NCBI GenBank assembly: GCA_025094145.1
Contig: JALLLS010000124.1
Coordinates: 1 to 64,000, forward strand
DNA: 64,000 nucleotides
Source of the DNA: Spinellus fusiger
Taxonomy: Eukaryota; Mucoromycota; Mucoromycetes; Mucorales; Phycomycetaceae
Direction of reading: 5' to 3'
The notes under the pieces are model-generated. The model saw nothing but the letters and a program-made list of their open reading frames with translations, did no database searches and was not told where the DNA came from. This document shows positions 46,218 to 58,900 of the stretch, one piece after another (within the stretch, counting starts at the first letter, position 1; the number at the start of each line of letters is the position of its first letter). A program made the position numbers and the translations under genes.

Positions 46218-49200
46218 ATGAAGACGATGAGCCAACAAGGCACACCTCCACTGTCCACCCTACAATCTGCCAACACTGTGGCATGTCCACCGTCGTCATC
46301 CCCTTCATTATCGTCTAGCACAAAACAACAGTCCAAGGCTATTCTAAGAGCAGCACTACAAAAGGCCAACTCTGCTGTGTTATGTGACTCTACCAATGAT
46401 GTTGTAGGGGCGATGGATGCGTATTCAGAGGCCATCACTCTGTTGAATAGAGTCCTGGTCACAGCAGAGAGAGAGAATGACAGAAAGAGACTCCAGGAAA
46501 TCGTAGGTATCCCAATAGGACGATAGAACAGTAGTAGAAAAAGAAGAGAGAAGAGAGAAAAAGAAGAAGAGAAAAGAAGGAGAAAAGAAAAAAGAAAAAG
46601 AAAAGGGTTTCAAGGTGGAAATGGAGAAGGAGCAAAAGTCAGCACTGGTAGAGAAGTGCATGACTTGTAGAAGAACACACATCCAAGCATCGGAGAAGCT
46701 AATTTTTGTTCCTTGTACGATGAGGTAGCACGACTCTTACTCTGAAAGACTGCGTTTGCTAGGGGCTCTCTCACCCAAATCAGAGGATGAAGAGCTGTAC
46801 GAGACCTTTAGAGAAGATAGCAGTCCATGCAAGATCAGCATGCCAGCAGAAGAAGCCAAGGAGAATCCATGGCCAGTTCAGACAACCCAAAAGACATTCT
46901 CCCGGTCACATAGACGCTTCAATTCACTCCATCGTGTTACTTCTTCTTCTTCCTTTGAAAGCACAATGTCAGCCTACGACGCAAGAAGCCCTGACTCACC
47001 CTACCGATCTGACTATGATCTCCCGAGCAATACGTCTTCAGATCCCATCTTCACTCCACCTCATTCGGCTCGATCCACACAATGGATGGCAGACAGCTCC
47101 CCACCCCACACCTATGGACTCACTCGCCTGGTCTCTGCTACAAAGATAGGACAGCATTCCACCAAAACCCTTGTTCCAGCCAGTCCACAGACCTCCAGAA
47201 GCACACCTGTCAATACACGGGTAGCCATGTCGCATGATATCACACAGCGTCCCGGCTTCCCTGATGAGGACATGCCTGCCTACCCTCCCTCCCCTGCAGA
47301 TCCCTCCACAGTAAAAGACCAAAAGTCCATCCTCCCTCAAAAGATATCAAAGACCATTGCCTTTTCATTGAGGCACGCTGGTAAAGGAAAGGACACACTG
47401 GCCATTGAGAATGAGAATTTAACAGAGACATCGCATCGGCTGTCTGCCAATTCAATAGTCTCTGTTTCCTCCATGGCCTCCTCCACAGAAAGCGAGACAT
47501 TTGGAGCAGAGCCAATGATGCGCATGAACAACCACCACCAGCCACCCATGGCCCTTCCTTCCCTTCGTTCTGCTAAACTAGAAGTCCTGGGGAGACGGTG
47601 GACATTGAGGTGTCTGATGATGAGGAAGAGGGCTACACCTATACAGCACAAAGAGTCAGTCCAAACGAACGGTCCTCCAGCAAAAGTGGAAAGGAAACCC
47701 CACTGAGTACTATCTCCAGAAAAACATCCATGCGAGCAAGAACAAGTAGTCTTCCAAAGCAATTGTTCTTACCACGAGCCAAAACTCCAATGATCACTCA
47801 TCTGAATGGCACGAATGGCACGAATGGCATAAACAACACGAGCAGTGAGATGGTCTCCAAACCATTCCAGCCCATGTCTTCTTCTGCCTCAGTATCAGAA
47901 ACAAGCATTCCTCAAGAAGACCATGATCCAACAGCAATGCGCCGTGCATTAACACAGCCCATGTCATCTACTAAAGATTCTAGTGAATCCTCCTCACCTG
48001 CCCTGCGTCCTGCCATTCATCCTCAGACAAGCAGTATAGGAAGTGTTCATCGCAAAGGAAGTCGACTGTCCCGGTCCAGTATGGAGGGAGCATCACGTAA
48101 AGATAAGAATGCATCACATTTTGGGTCATTGATGAAGGAGATTATCACACCCCACACATCTGCAGCAGAAGTGCCATCAGACTACTTTTCTAAATTCACA
48201 TATCTCTCATCACAACATTCAAAAGAAGAATCACAGGCTCGCTATGAAGAGTGCGTAGGCCATCTCTTCATGGATGGATCTATGGAGGATCCACTACTAG
48301 AAACAAGTAGACAGCTGAGACCTATCTTTCTGCTTGAGCAAAGTATGGTGCAGGGAGGGTACATTACGAGTCGCCTATATATCCCTAAGAATCTATGGTA
48401 AAGACCCTTTCTTTTTCTTTTTTCTTTTTTCTTTTTTCTTTTTTCTTTTTTCTTTTTTCTTTTCTTTTTTTTTGGGATACTCATGCCATCTTTCTGTAGG
48501 TACCAATCTAATATTAAACTAGCCTCCATGGATGTCAAGGCAGCAGCGTGTGAGTCACTCTACTCAGATCTTGTTCACTTTGAAAAGTGGAAGCAATTGG
48601 ATGATATATCAGGGAGCATGAAGATGTTGGATGGCCTTTTACTGGCACTTCAATCTCTGCAGACTAATCTCTCCAAGAAACTCAAACGAGATAGCATGAT
48701 ATCCTCAAGTCTGCATGGCAGCACTGGTGGCATCTCTTCTAATAGCCATTTGCCTAGTACAAATGGAAAGGACATGCCAGGCTCAGCAGGAATGAACACC
48801 TTCATCAGTGTAAATGATACATCTTCAAAAAAAGCACAGGCCTTTTTATCATGGGGTACCAAATTGACGAAATCTGTAGAGAGAATGAATGCCTTCAGTC
48901 TCACTAAAGCGTAAGTGGGCAGGTGTGTGGGTGAAGGCAGGCAATTCATTCATTTTCTCCCTTTGTTATTTCTGTGGATAGTGAAGATCAGTATAGAAAC
49001 TACATTGACAGTCTACAGAAGCTGTTTGCCAAAGTGCATATATTGGGTAAGCAAGGCAGTTGTGTAGATCCACACTTGCTATCTGTACAGATACACACAT
49101 TCACCCCCTTTGTTCTATTTCAAACAACCTAGAACAGTGGATGGACCATTATGTGAAGCAGGCCAGAGTAGAAGATGCTTCTTCATGCAGCATCACTTTC

Positions 49201-49320
49201 CATAGACTCAACGAGATATGCATTCTAATGAATGTTGTAATAGGCGGATTTGTAGTAAGAGACATTGCAGTTCTATTAGGAAAATGGCTTAAACGAGGTG
49301 GATCTTGGGTCAATGAATGA
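46218..49320 (+). CDS. MIT-domain protein with long disordered middle, one frame discontinuity
   Basis: Five exons: 46218-46502, 46729-48397, 48500-48910, 48982-49046 and 49133-49320, about 870 residues. Residues about 37-105 form an MIT (microtubule interacting and trafficking) three-helix domain (ILRAALQKANSAV, MDAYSEAITLLNRVL, RLQEIHDSYSERLRLL), which usually binds ESCRT-III tails. A Ser/Pro-rich disordered middle follows, then a helical C-terminal domain (KAAACESLYSDLVHFEKWKQ ... ICILMNVVIGGFVV). Between about 47560 and 47600 the frame shifts by one base: LRSAKLEVLG in one frame, TRSPGETVDIEVSDDEEEG in the next. No plausible intron explains this, so it is either a sequencing error or a real lesion. 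The role in endosomal trafficking is inferred. Confidence 0.8.
48398..48499 (+). repeat. TTTTTTC tandem inside intron 3 of the MIT-domain gene
   Basis: The intron 48398-48499 consists largely of a CTTTTTT heptamer repeat (48410-48472) that doubles as an extended polypyrimidine tract before CTGTAG. It is probably length-polymorphic. Confidence 0.8.
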
Positions 49321-50510
49321 ATTTTCTCTTTTTAATTATGCAAGAATCCTTTGTTTTGTATTATTTGTTCAGTCTCTCATCTGATTCTACATTTCTCCAT
49401 TCTTTACTGTTCTTTATATATATATTATTTCTACTGTTATTGTCTTTTATTTTTATTTTTATCCTATTTTATTCTATTTTATCCTATTTTATCTTATTTT
49501 ATCCTATTTTATCCTATTTTATTGATTGATCAATAGTTCTACCACTTTACTTCTTTTCTCTTTATATTAACAGATATCCTTTTATACTGTCTTGTTATTA
49601 AATCAATGCATTAAAGAGCAAAGAATGTGTCTTTATGGGGCCATGGTTCTATTTATACCTGTGGGCATCTATTTTCTTTGCTGAACAGAGCTGCTCAGAA
49701 ATAGGTACAAATATAGACATAGATATGTATATCCATGTATGTCTTTTTACTTTTCAGAGTCAGTGACTAAATGCCCTCACATATCCAGCCAATCAAACAC
49801 ACTCCAGAAATATAAAAGAGCCACCCAAGGTGCTGTCCAATGCGGGATCATCGACGGAGCTATAAAGTAGCATTGGATCGACATACTTCAACCCCGACAA
49901 GCAAAGGAGTATCCCAGCCCAATCCATCTCTACCCACAGAAACACTATGGTAACCTCTTTGTAGGACAGCAGACAATGAATTGCACCGAGAGAACCATGA
50001 ATGGCCTCTCATTGGTTGTTATTTCCTAGACCACCATTGCGTGTTCTACCAATAGAAGGAGAAAGACAGTCGATCGACACTTCTTTTGTCCTTTTCTTTG
50101 TCCATGGCCTGTTTAGGACAGTCACTGCTCATCCTCCAATGAAAAGACATATATCGCTCACCCTGACATCAGCATACCACGTCTCCACACCTGTCTGTCG
50201 TGCTTGACCATTTATTCTGAGTTTTAAATCTTACTTCCACTCCTCCCCTTGACCTTTATTTTTTTTTCTTGCACTCACTTCTCACTTCCCTTTTTTATTC
50301 TCTTGGACTCTTTGTGCTTATAGTTCCCAAAACAAAAAAAACACAAAAAAACACAAAAAACAAAAAACACACAAAACGCACAAAACACAGGCGCCAAGTC
50401 AACCTCCCTTTTGTAGCACAACTCCACTCATTTTTCACAGTTCAATTGCACTCCCTTTTGCATCCTTCCCTCGTCATCCCACCTGTCATCCTCTGTACGC
50501 GGTTCTCTTG
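49321..50510. other. Intergenic region with TTTTATCCTA minisatellite and kinase promoter
   Basis: A tandem of TTTTATCCTAT-like units covers 49455-49525 and makes a false low-complexity ORF. Further on, an A/C-rich run (50331-50392, ACACAAAAAA units) lies about 120 bp before the kinase ATG, probably in the 5' leader. No gene is supported between. Confidence 0.6.
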
Positions 50511-53271
50511 ATGCCGTTTCGTGCTGTTACTGAGCAATGGAGAAGCAAATGGCGTCGTCAACCAGCAGAAAAACCGTCTTCATCTCTCCCAGACACTCCA
50601 CAGACAACTGTTCAACCCAGAGAAATAGCTCATTACCAGAAACCAAACGAACCCAGAGAACAGAGAGAGTCTCTTCCTCCTAAAGAACACAGAGAAACAC
50701 ATGAGCCGAGAGAATCTAAAGAACACAAAACACACACCATCACACCACCTAATGAAGTACCCACACCAGAGAAGAAGGCCCATGAGAAGAAAATATCCAC
50801 CAAAGAATACCCTCCCAGTGCTGATACTCTGCTGGGTGGCATTGGAGACTACATCTTTCTAGATCCCTTGGGCCGGGGCAAGTTCAGTACAGTCATCATG
50901 GCTCAGCATTATCTGACAGGCGATAAGTTTGCCGTCAAGGTAAGACAAGGAAGCTCTTGAAGTCCTCAACATAGATTGACCGCCAGGAAATGCTCTACAG
51001 ATTATCGATAAACGAGCGCATGATTATAGGGTCATGTCTCGGCTTGTACGAGAGATCACTCTTATGGAAGTCATTGATCACCCCAACATTGTGCATTTGT
51101 ATGAGACCTATGAGACAGCAGATTCCTTATATTTGGTAATGGAGTATGTTCCTGGACTTAATCTAGATGAGTATCTCCAGCGTCAACACGGAGCATTGGA
51201 AGAGAGAGAAGCAAGAGCCATCTTTCGTCAGATGGTGGCTGCTGTAGATTACTGTCATAGTCGGTGGGTAGTCCATAGAGATCTCAAGGTAATAAGAAAG
51301 CATCTGTGGATGTGCTATGAGTGTATTATTGATGAACTGACGGGATCTACTGATATGCATAGGCTCCTAACATTCTACTGACACCTCAGGGCGATGTAAG
51401 GCTTGCGGATTTTGGACTTGGCAATCGGTTTGGACTGCAGAGACTCAAGACTATTTGCGGTAGGTACATGGTCTTCTACCTATGTCTATTCTTTCTATTT
51501 CTATATATTCTCAATAAACGTGTTTGTACTCATGGTTTGGGTAGGATCCATGTTATATTATAGCCCAGAAATCATTAGTGGACAGAAATACATGGGTCCT
51601 GAAGTGGATTGTTGGTGTCTAGGAGTGTCCCTGTTTCGGATGACTGCTGGATTTGAGCCATTTGCTCATGCACACAGTAAGTTGTACAGAAGAGGAGGCT
51701 CTCTTTCCTCTTTTTTTTTCTTTCTTTCTCTTTCTCATTTTACAGCTGTGGGTGAGTTGAGGAAAGATGTGGTCCATGGCAATTACCCCATGCCAGAACA
51801 TCTCAGCCAGGGATTACAGCGTACCATTCGTAAATGCCTGGCAGTGGATCGAAGGAAACGTATTGCCCTCAGAGTAGCACTCAAGGGAGATGCTTGGCTC
51901 AATGACAATGGAAGACTGCCTGACTTGTTTGCTGAGAAAAGTGTGTCCATAGAGGCGTGTGATGGAGATGAAGCCGTGCGTCTTCGCCTAGAAAAAGATC
52001 GTAACAAACGACAGTACATGAAAGACATGGAGGATGAGAGACAGACAGGCGTCAGAGCCAAACGAACCGTCATTTACCACCCATTGAGTGAATGTATCTA
52101 TTATACCAGCCCAACTCCCCACTCACCCAAGCCAGAAGAGAACCACCGAACACAGGAATTGTTGCGTGCTGAACTCTTCCAAGAAATAAAAGCCACTGTA
52201 CAACAGCTTCATCTGCAGTCTATACCCAATCTCTCTCTCTCTGATGTGAAATCACCCCTTCACCACCTCTTCCGAAAATTCAGGCGGTCAGAACAGCCTC
52301 TTTCTGATACATTCCCTCAGACACGCCTAAGGAAGACAACTTCTACACTAAGTCTTTCTCAGCTCTACCACAGAGTCACTAAAGACCAAATCACTTATTA
52401 TACAATGCAAAGGGCATGTCCACTGTCTTGTGCATCTCCTGCACCGTGTGATCACTCTTCTACTTCCTTTTCATCTTATTCCAACACCAACAGTCCCTCT
52501 TCTTCCTTACAACCTCCTTCTTCTTCTGGAGACAGAGTGTCCAAGGAAGAACATGAATTACTGCTCCTGGTGAAATCAGCCTGTGAAATCCTTGGCATCA
52601 CCTACCAACATGATGGGAGATCACGACTTGGCTGTGTCTTGACTCTTCGCAACTTCTCAGTAGAGAAGAACCGTGGTGCATGGCTCTACTCCATGCTACG
52701 AGATGGTCCCATGAATCCGAGCATTTCTACCCCCACTCTATTCCATGCCTATTCACAAGAAGGCTATTCTTCTGACCCATGGACGCATGGTCAGTCCAAC
52801 AGCAGTCTGGTGGATAAAAGCAAAGGTAGGTGGAGTAGGCAGTTGAAAAGACTTTCTATTCCTCTGCACCAGCTTCCTTGGTCCAACTCCATTCAATTGA
52901 GCTCTTCTGCTGCTATTCATCACAGCCACCACGGCAGTCATGGCAGCCAAGCCCTGGCCAATCAGCAGGGTCCCAGTCGTACGGAGCCTATGCCGATCCC
53001 TTCCGTTCCGGCACCTGTTGTGTATCCAGAAGATCCTCCCCCCAATAAAGAAGGGACTGCTTTGTTTTCCATTGAAGTCTTTTCTGTGCCTGCCAATGAG
53101 AACAAACATCAAAGGGCAGCAGGAACAAGAGACGAGGCAGGAACACAGCATAGAATGGTGGCCCTTCGATTCTCCAAGGCCAGTGGATCTACAAAAGTGT
53201 TTAAGCTGGCGAGTGGGTGGATTGGTGGTGTGCTCACATCAAGCGAGCATTATCAGGAGGCAAGGACTTAG
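50511..53271 (+). CDS. CAMK-type serine/threonine protein kinase (AMPK-related), spliced
   Basis: Five exons: 50511-50939, 51001-51288, 51363-51459, 51545-51676 and 51746-53271, all in frame, giving 823 residues. An N-terminal region rich in Glu/Pro/Arg (HREThE-like PRE repeats, residues about 40-90) precedes the kinase domain at about 115-370. Visible motifs are the glycine loop GRGKFSTV, catalytic Lys143 (FAVK, last residue of exon 1), HRDLK with Asp237, DFG at 255-257, and the P+1 loop CGSMLYYSPEI. It resembles the AMPK/MARK/Kin1 branch. The long C-terminal half is Ser-rich and ends with RFSKASGSTKVFKLASGWIG, a KA1-like pattern used by related kinases for membrane or autoinhibitory binding. 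The exact orthologue is not identified. Confidence 0.88.
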
Positions 53272-53482
53272 ATTACAGACATTCCCATTCATTATTATGC
53301 ATGCGTCATGGCAGGTTACTTGGCATTCTTTTTATCATTTTATTTTTATTTTACCAATAGCAGTCCATTCTACATCCTTTCGTCTTTCCTTTTCTCTTGT
53401 AGAACAATAGTAGATAGTAGATAGTGGTGGTAGTAGTGGTGGTGGTGGTGTTAGAATGGGTGAGATAATTAGGAGAATGTCA
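53272..53482. other. Convergent 3' region with GGTGGTAGTAGTGG repeat
   Basis: The gap between two converging genes contains TAGATAGTAG and GGTGGTGGTGGT runs (about 53409-53453). No gene. Confidence 0.5.
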
Positions 53483-53982
53483 TTATAGGGAGGTGTCTTT
53501 GAGCTCATTGTGCTGGTGGATTAGATGCAGTAGTTCGGAATCAGAAGCAAGACTCGTCTGTAGTGTCTGCATTCCTCTGTTCGTGCCTAGAGCAGTCCCC
53601 AACATGAAACCAGTCACACATCCCACTATAGACCCTCCCATCAGTCCTCATCCTCAAGACATCGTTGTTGGCTCACTACTACTTGCCTAGAGTAATAACA
53701 CGTGAACCTCTATTGCCTGCATGTGTGCGTGACTTTGCTGGTGTCATTCAATACCCTTCTTCACTCATTATTATAACTATGAATAGGACTTACACCAAAG
53801 ATGAGCGGACATGCCTAAAGATGCAGTGCCCAAACTGACTGTCATGGTGAGACGCTGTTGGACAGTAACTTACTAAAAGTGACCAACTGAAATACAGAAG
53901 ACTTAATAGCACGTTTTTCTTCTTCCTTTGGTTGGTATTGAACGAGTGTTTGGTAAAGTTCTTGTTTAGAAATAGTCGTCAT
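53483..53982 (-). CDS. Small spliced protein with two Gly-rich hydrophobic segments, unknown
   Basis: Reading the minus strand from ATG 53982: exon 1 MTTISKQELYQTLVQYQPKE ... KRAIKSSVFQ is helical and charged. Exon 2 carries TMTVSLGTASLGMSAHLW. After an intron with a GTAAGT donor (about 53798-53803), exon 3 carries SIVGCVTGFMLGTALGTNRG and then QTSLASDSELLHLIHQHNEL to a TAA at 53483. The total is about 95-105 residues. The GxxxG-like small-residue packing in both hydrophobic stretches recalls small mitochondrial or ER membrane proteins. The first intron boundary is not certain (a 29-nt GTCACT...ACAG intron would keep the frame). No family recognised. Confidence 0.5.
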
Positions 53983-54308
53983 GGAGGAAGACAGGTAGTA
54001 GCAGAAGAAGTAAAAGAAAAGTTTCCTACTTTTTCATTAACCGTCTTAAGGTGACACCCTTATAGAGTGACGGTCATTTCAGTCATCTATCTTTTCTATC
54101 TGTTTGCATAGATAATGTATGAAGACTGAATATAAAGCTGTCGTCCCATCCAACCCCCATACAGAAATATAGAAAGAAAGAGAAAAGCATTCCATCCTTC
54201 ATATGCATACACTCTATTAGAATAGACGACGATTGTACACACCCGAGGATTCTTGTTAATTCAGCAATCGGAGCAACCTATAGCAATTATTAAGTCTCCT
54301 AGTCTGAT
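53983..54308. other. Upstream region of the small membrane protein gene
   Basis: About 325 bp with no gene signal. It is AT-rich towards the transposon remnant on its right. Confidence 0.4.
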
Positions 54309-54750
54309 TTATTATTGTACAATCACCTTTTGTTTGTTTTTCATATATATTAATATATAAAAGTCTTAAACATGCAGTAAAAACCTCAAACTTATATAAA
54401 ATAGAGAGTTAACAAAAATAACAAATACAGGTTTATTAGGCCCACAGCATTAGTATTTGGTGATACCACTCTTGGGATCCACCACAGTCTGTTGTCTTCA
54501 ACTCACATTAGCAAGGGTAGTCTCTACCACTTTTGTTGATAGTCTGCACCATTCCCAGTATTGGAACAACTTCCAGGTGATGTTTGTCCACCTATGTATT
54601 CTTGTCTTTCCTAATAATTCCCCTCCTCTACTTGAGGGGTAGGCCCTGGATTGTCCTTGTATGCGCTTCAGTGTATTTGGCAGTCATAGTACACATTGGT
54701 GCTGGCACAACCTCCTATTTTATCAGTTGGTATATAATAAAAGAGAATAA
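54309..54750 (-). mobile_element. Tc1/mariner-like remnant (transposase C-terminus and end)
   Basis: On the minus strand the sequence before 54449 reads VVDPKSGITKY followed by a stop, the classic C-terminal ending of Tc1-like transposases. It is preceded by decayed frame with FQYWEWCRLSTKVVETTLAN. The flank at 54350-54405 (AAACATGCAGTAAAAACCTC, then AAACTTATATAAAAT) matches the flank of the other remnant at 63080-63115 with few differences, so both belong to one family. Stops and frameshifts make it inactive. Confidence 0.6.
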
Positions 54751-55825
54751 AACGGTACCTTTTCTTCTTCTAATGCCAGTCATCCCCAGGTTATTATTCA
54801 TATCTATACTTTTTGTCACATACTTAGTGCCTAATAATAATCAAAACATTTTCTTTTACTCGAGTTTTTGTATTCTTACTTGCTCATCTACGGCTAGTCT
54901 ACTTTTAATTGAATCTATTAAAAGCCAATTAATAACACAAACCATTACCACGAATCTGATGGTGAAGCCTATTAGCTGCTATTATTTAGTGTGTACATTC
55001 AAATAAAATACTACTCAAACAATAAGAAATGATTGTTAGATCAAACACAAATAACAGTAGCACAGAATAGCAGCAACAAAGTAAACCAAGTGGAAGGTAG
55101 GTATAGCTTTTGGATTCTAGAGAACAGATGACAAGTTTAGGGAATAGATCTTATTCAAGCATCAGGTTCGATATTTAACACTAAGACTAAGAAGGGATTC
55201 AGACAATGTTTATTACTTGGGAAATAATATACAGCAGCCAGAATACAATTGGCACAATAAGTACATTAAATACAAGTGAAAAGATAATGTATTATCAATA
55301 GCATTAAATAAATAAAAAAGGACAATCGTTCGCAGGCTTAACTGAACGATCTGCTACATATATGTTCCTAGTAACTACACCCAGTGTTCTATATTTACAG
55401 CTCATAACAATATAATGATAAAGGTAGAAGCACACCAAAACCATAATTAGAAATCATGTAATTATAGGGTGTGTTTCCAATCCATGAACATAGTGAATAA
55501 TTGTGATGTTCTGACATAACACTTTATTGTAAAAAAAAAAGTTTTACTAATAAGGGTAATTTCTCATAAGATAACATAAAAGAATATGTTAGAAAAATAT
55601 CAAAGATAGAATATGACAGTGTTTGATAAATTAAAAAAAAAAGACAAGAAAAAAGTATCATGTGGATTTTAAGCACGTCAAAAAGTATAAAAACACAACA
55701 AAAAAAGTAAAGAAAGGGGTAATAAAGAAAGGAAAGGGAGAAAGGCACCATGGTGGGCTGTCCTCTGGTGGCTTGGCCAAAAATCGACACTACACAATGG
55801 CGGTGTTATTATAGTCACAGAGTAG
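54751..55825. other. AT-rich intergenic region
   Basis: Nothing coding is supported. Open frames here are low-complexity or hydrophobic by base composition. Confidence 0.5.
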
Positions 55826-55995
55826 GAGTTGGCGTAGTTGGTAGTGGTCGCGGTTTCTACTCTGGGAATCCCGACTCGATCCGACTCGGGATTTAAGTCC
55901 TGTAAGGCTGATTCCTCTGAGTTAGCCCTGAGGCGGAGGACGCAAATCCTATCGTCGATCCTACGGATTCATAGGTGTCTTCTTTTTTTGTTTTT
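55826..55995 (+). repeat. GC-rich structured island, candidate tRNA-derived SINE or ncRNA
   Basis: A roughly 165-bp block much richer in G+C than the desert around it. It contains TGGCGTAGTTGG, a perfect match to the pol III box A consensus. About 30 bp later GACTCGATCC is an imperfect box B. Two hairpins are visible: AATCCCGA pairing with TCGGGATT over an 11-nt loop (about 55867-55893), and AATCC with GGATT around 55944-55970. A T-rich run with TTTTTTT (from 55982) follows, as in pol III terminators or SINE tails. A full tRNA cloverleaf cannot be drawn. The identity is inferred. Confidence 0.4.
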
Positions 55996-58900
55996 ATTTT
56001 TATTTTCTTCTTCTTTTACTCTTTTGAATAGCATGTTGATACCATTCTATTCTGATGTGATATCAAAAGTCATCTGTCTATAACAAAAGTCCATCATGGT
56101 ACAGACTTTTGTCTTACACTGCTCTTCCATCAAAACAAGTCTACACATGTAGTTAAATAAAGTCTGATACCAATGCATAGATGGGTCCTTGTTATTGATT
56201 TCATTCATAGGCTGTGTTTAAATACGTTTTAATAGTAATGAAAAATAAGAGTAGCTTATATTTTATAGTATGGCTTCAGTCAAGAGACTGCCTTGTACTT
56301 TGACTCTTGCATATTTTATATCTTTAAGATCATTTACTGTCTTTGAACATCTAAAAGTACGGCGATGCTACAACATAGAAAACGGCTCTAAAATTTATAC
56401 ACTATCCTGTAGGCCTGTTTGAACAGATATTGTAGAGCTTAGCAACTGGGATATATATGCCTTCTTTAAAGTTAATTTTGTAGGAGAACTAATGATTCAA
56501 GTATTCTGGTAGAATGTCATCGAGTTACTATCTCCATCTAAAAAGAGAATGCAGATAGGCTATATAGATTAGAAGTCACTATGATGTTCATGGCTCGATC
56601 TACAACAAGATATTTTATTCTGTTGAGCCATCTGTAAATCCCATAACTATTAACTGTAGGAACCATTGAGGATATAGATAATAATAACCATTCAATCTGA
56701 GGCATAGTTCTATTGGAAATAATGAGTGGTGAGATTAATTGATAAGTAGATCTATTAAATAGTGTATAGTATTTCTTACTAGATATTTATATATAATACA
56801 TTCTCTAGGTATCTAATCTAAGGATTACCACTAACTTCTTTAGTGTATTATTCACACATACACCAATATTCTTAGAATGACATATATATCACTAAATACA
56901 ATAAAAACACAATACATTTTTATTGCTGCTACTGTATAATCTAGATGTGTAATCACCAAATGTGTTGTGACTACATTGACAATATAATTAATCACTGATT
57001 AGTTATCAAATCACTTCCTTCCAACAACTCATTTATATTAAGGCGTCACATACCTTATCTGTCCAAACAGAAGTATCTCTTCTTGACTCTGATCAATGCC
57101 AATTGAACTCAACAAAATAACTCAATCAAAATAATTCAGAATAAGAGGAACTACATTAACAGTAGTTCCCTCTTTGTAGATGGCATATCTTATTAGATGT
57201 GTGTGTTCTATTTTTCATATAGAAATGATTTAGTAATATAATTATATTGTTAACTAGTCAAGATATCAAGACTACTAAATACAGATGAGAACAAAGACAA
57301 AAGACAGAGAGTACCAAGTGCTGTGTGGTGAAAACGCCTAACAACAGACATAAGATAGCAGACCACTATCTTATTGAGTAGAACATACAGTTATTTGTAA
57401 TAAAGAATGGTGAAAACAGTATATAATTGTTTTTTTAGACCTGGTTGGCTTTGGCGTAATAACACATTGCTGATAGTTATAATACTAATACACATGACTA
57501 TCATTTTAGATTATGACAAAGGCATATATCTTATTTCTAAATATGAAATCATTCAAAACACACGAGTTTGTTAATTTCGCAGTAACAGCATCTAATACCA
57601 TCATCAATGTACCTAAAGATGTATTCTTATGAGACATTTGTGTATTTTCTCAGTAGATAAAAAAGTTCTTCATAACTGCTACCTATTTTACTATTATATG
57701 CTTAATCAAAATAAAATAAATCTATTTATGTAATATATTAAACAAAAGAGTGAAAAATGGGAGCACATCTGTAATGTGTGTGGTGTGGTATGGCACGATG
57801 TAATATAAATAAAAGACTCTACCTGATATTGGGTCAAAAGGAGATTCCAATCATATAGTCAAAGAAATATCTAGTCATCCACAGTGTAATATAGAAGTTG
57901 TTACTATCATCAGCACTACACATTTCATACCTTCTCTTTCTTGTTACTACAGTGTACTCATTTTTTTATTAAACTAATTATTATTGACACATGAAATATC
58001 ATCCATACAATGCCAGATGAATGAAATATAACAGTAGAGGCAGTATATTTGACAGCAATATAGGATCGGCAAAAGAATCATCCTGCATGAATGCAAGTCT
58101 ACAGTCAGTCAGTCTACTTTATCCTCACTCATACAGCAACACATGTAGGGGCGGTCTTAAGAATAGTGGAAAGTCACAATTCTACAGCTTGGATTTAATG
58201 CAAAATAAAATGAAAAGGTACATACGCAACCACTGATAGTTTCTACTATACATATATCTGCCATCTCATTTACATTTTACATATCAACTGCACTCATTAT
58301 CCTGCTGGCCAAAACAGACATATCATAGAACACAATTATATAGCTTAGAGGAGTTGTCCAAAGTAAATATCAATTTCATTTATTAATGTTTGAGTACTAC
58401 CTTGATAATTACCTTCCACTTGGTGTATTTTGATATTATTATCTTGTCCCATTGTTATCTGTGTTTGATATAGCAACCATTCTGTAATGTTCAAATAGTG
58501 TTCTATCTGAACATATACACCACATAACTATTCCTCAACAAGCATTATTAATAATATGGGATGTCAGAAAAGAGTAGTGGATTTGACTATAGAATGCATA
58601 TCCAGTAGAGAGAATCATACACTAATAGTACAAAAAAGTCAATGCAAGGAAGCATGTGTATTATAATTAAGTTGCTGATGACAGTCTAAAGGAAACAATA
58701 TAATATGTATGAAAGTGGTGGGATGCTAATGACATGCCATAAGGCTGACAGTGGTTGCTCAGTTACAAACAAAAAAGTGTTGGCTATACACATCAGTGAT
58801 TGCACTCATTTCAATGTAATTGTCACCAGAACAGATCCATGACAGTAGCATGAGATGATATATTGGCACAAGTGTTGCGATAGCATGAGAATGCATTAAA

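Noticed and set aside
49317..49536. Two overlapping 60-70 codon ORFs, Phe/Leu/Tyr-rich
   Set aside because: Produced entirely by the TTTTATCCTA minisatellite; no start context or motif.
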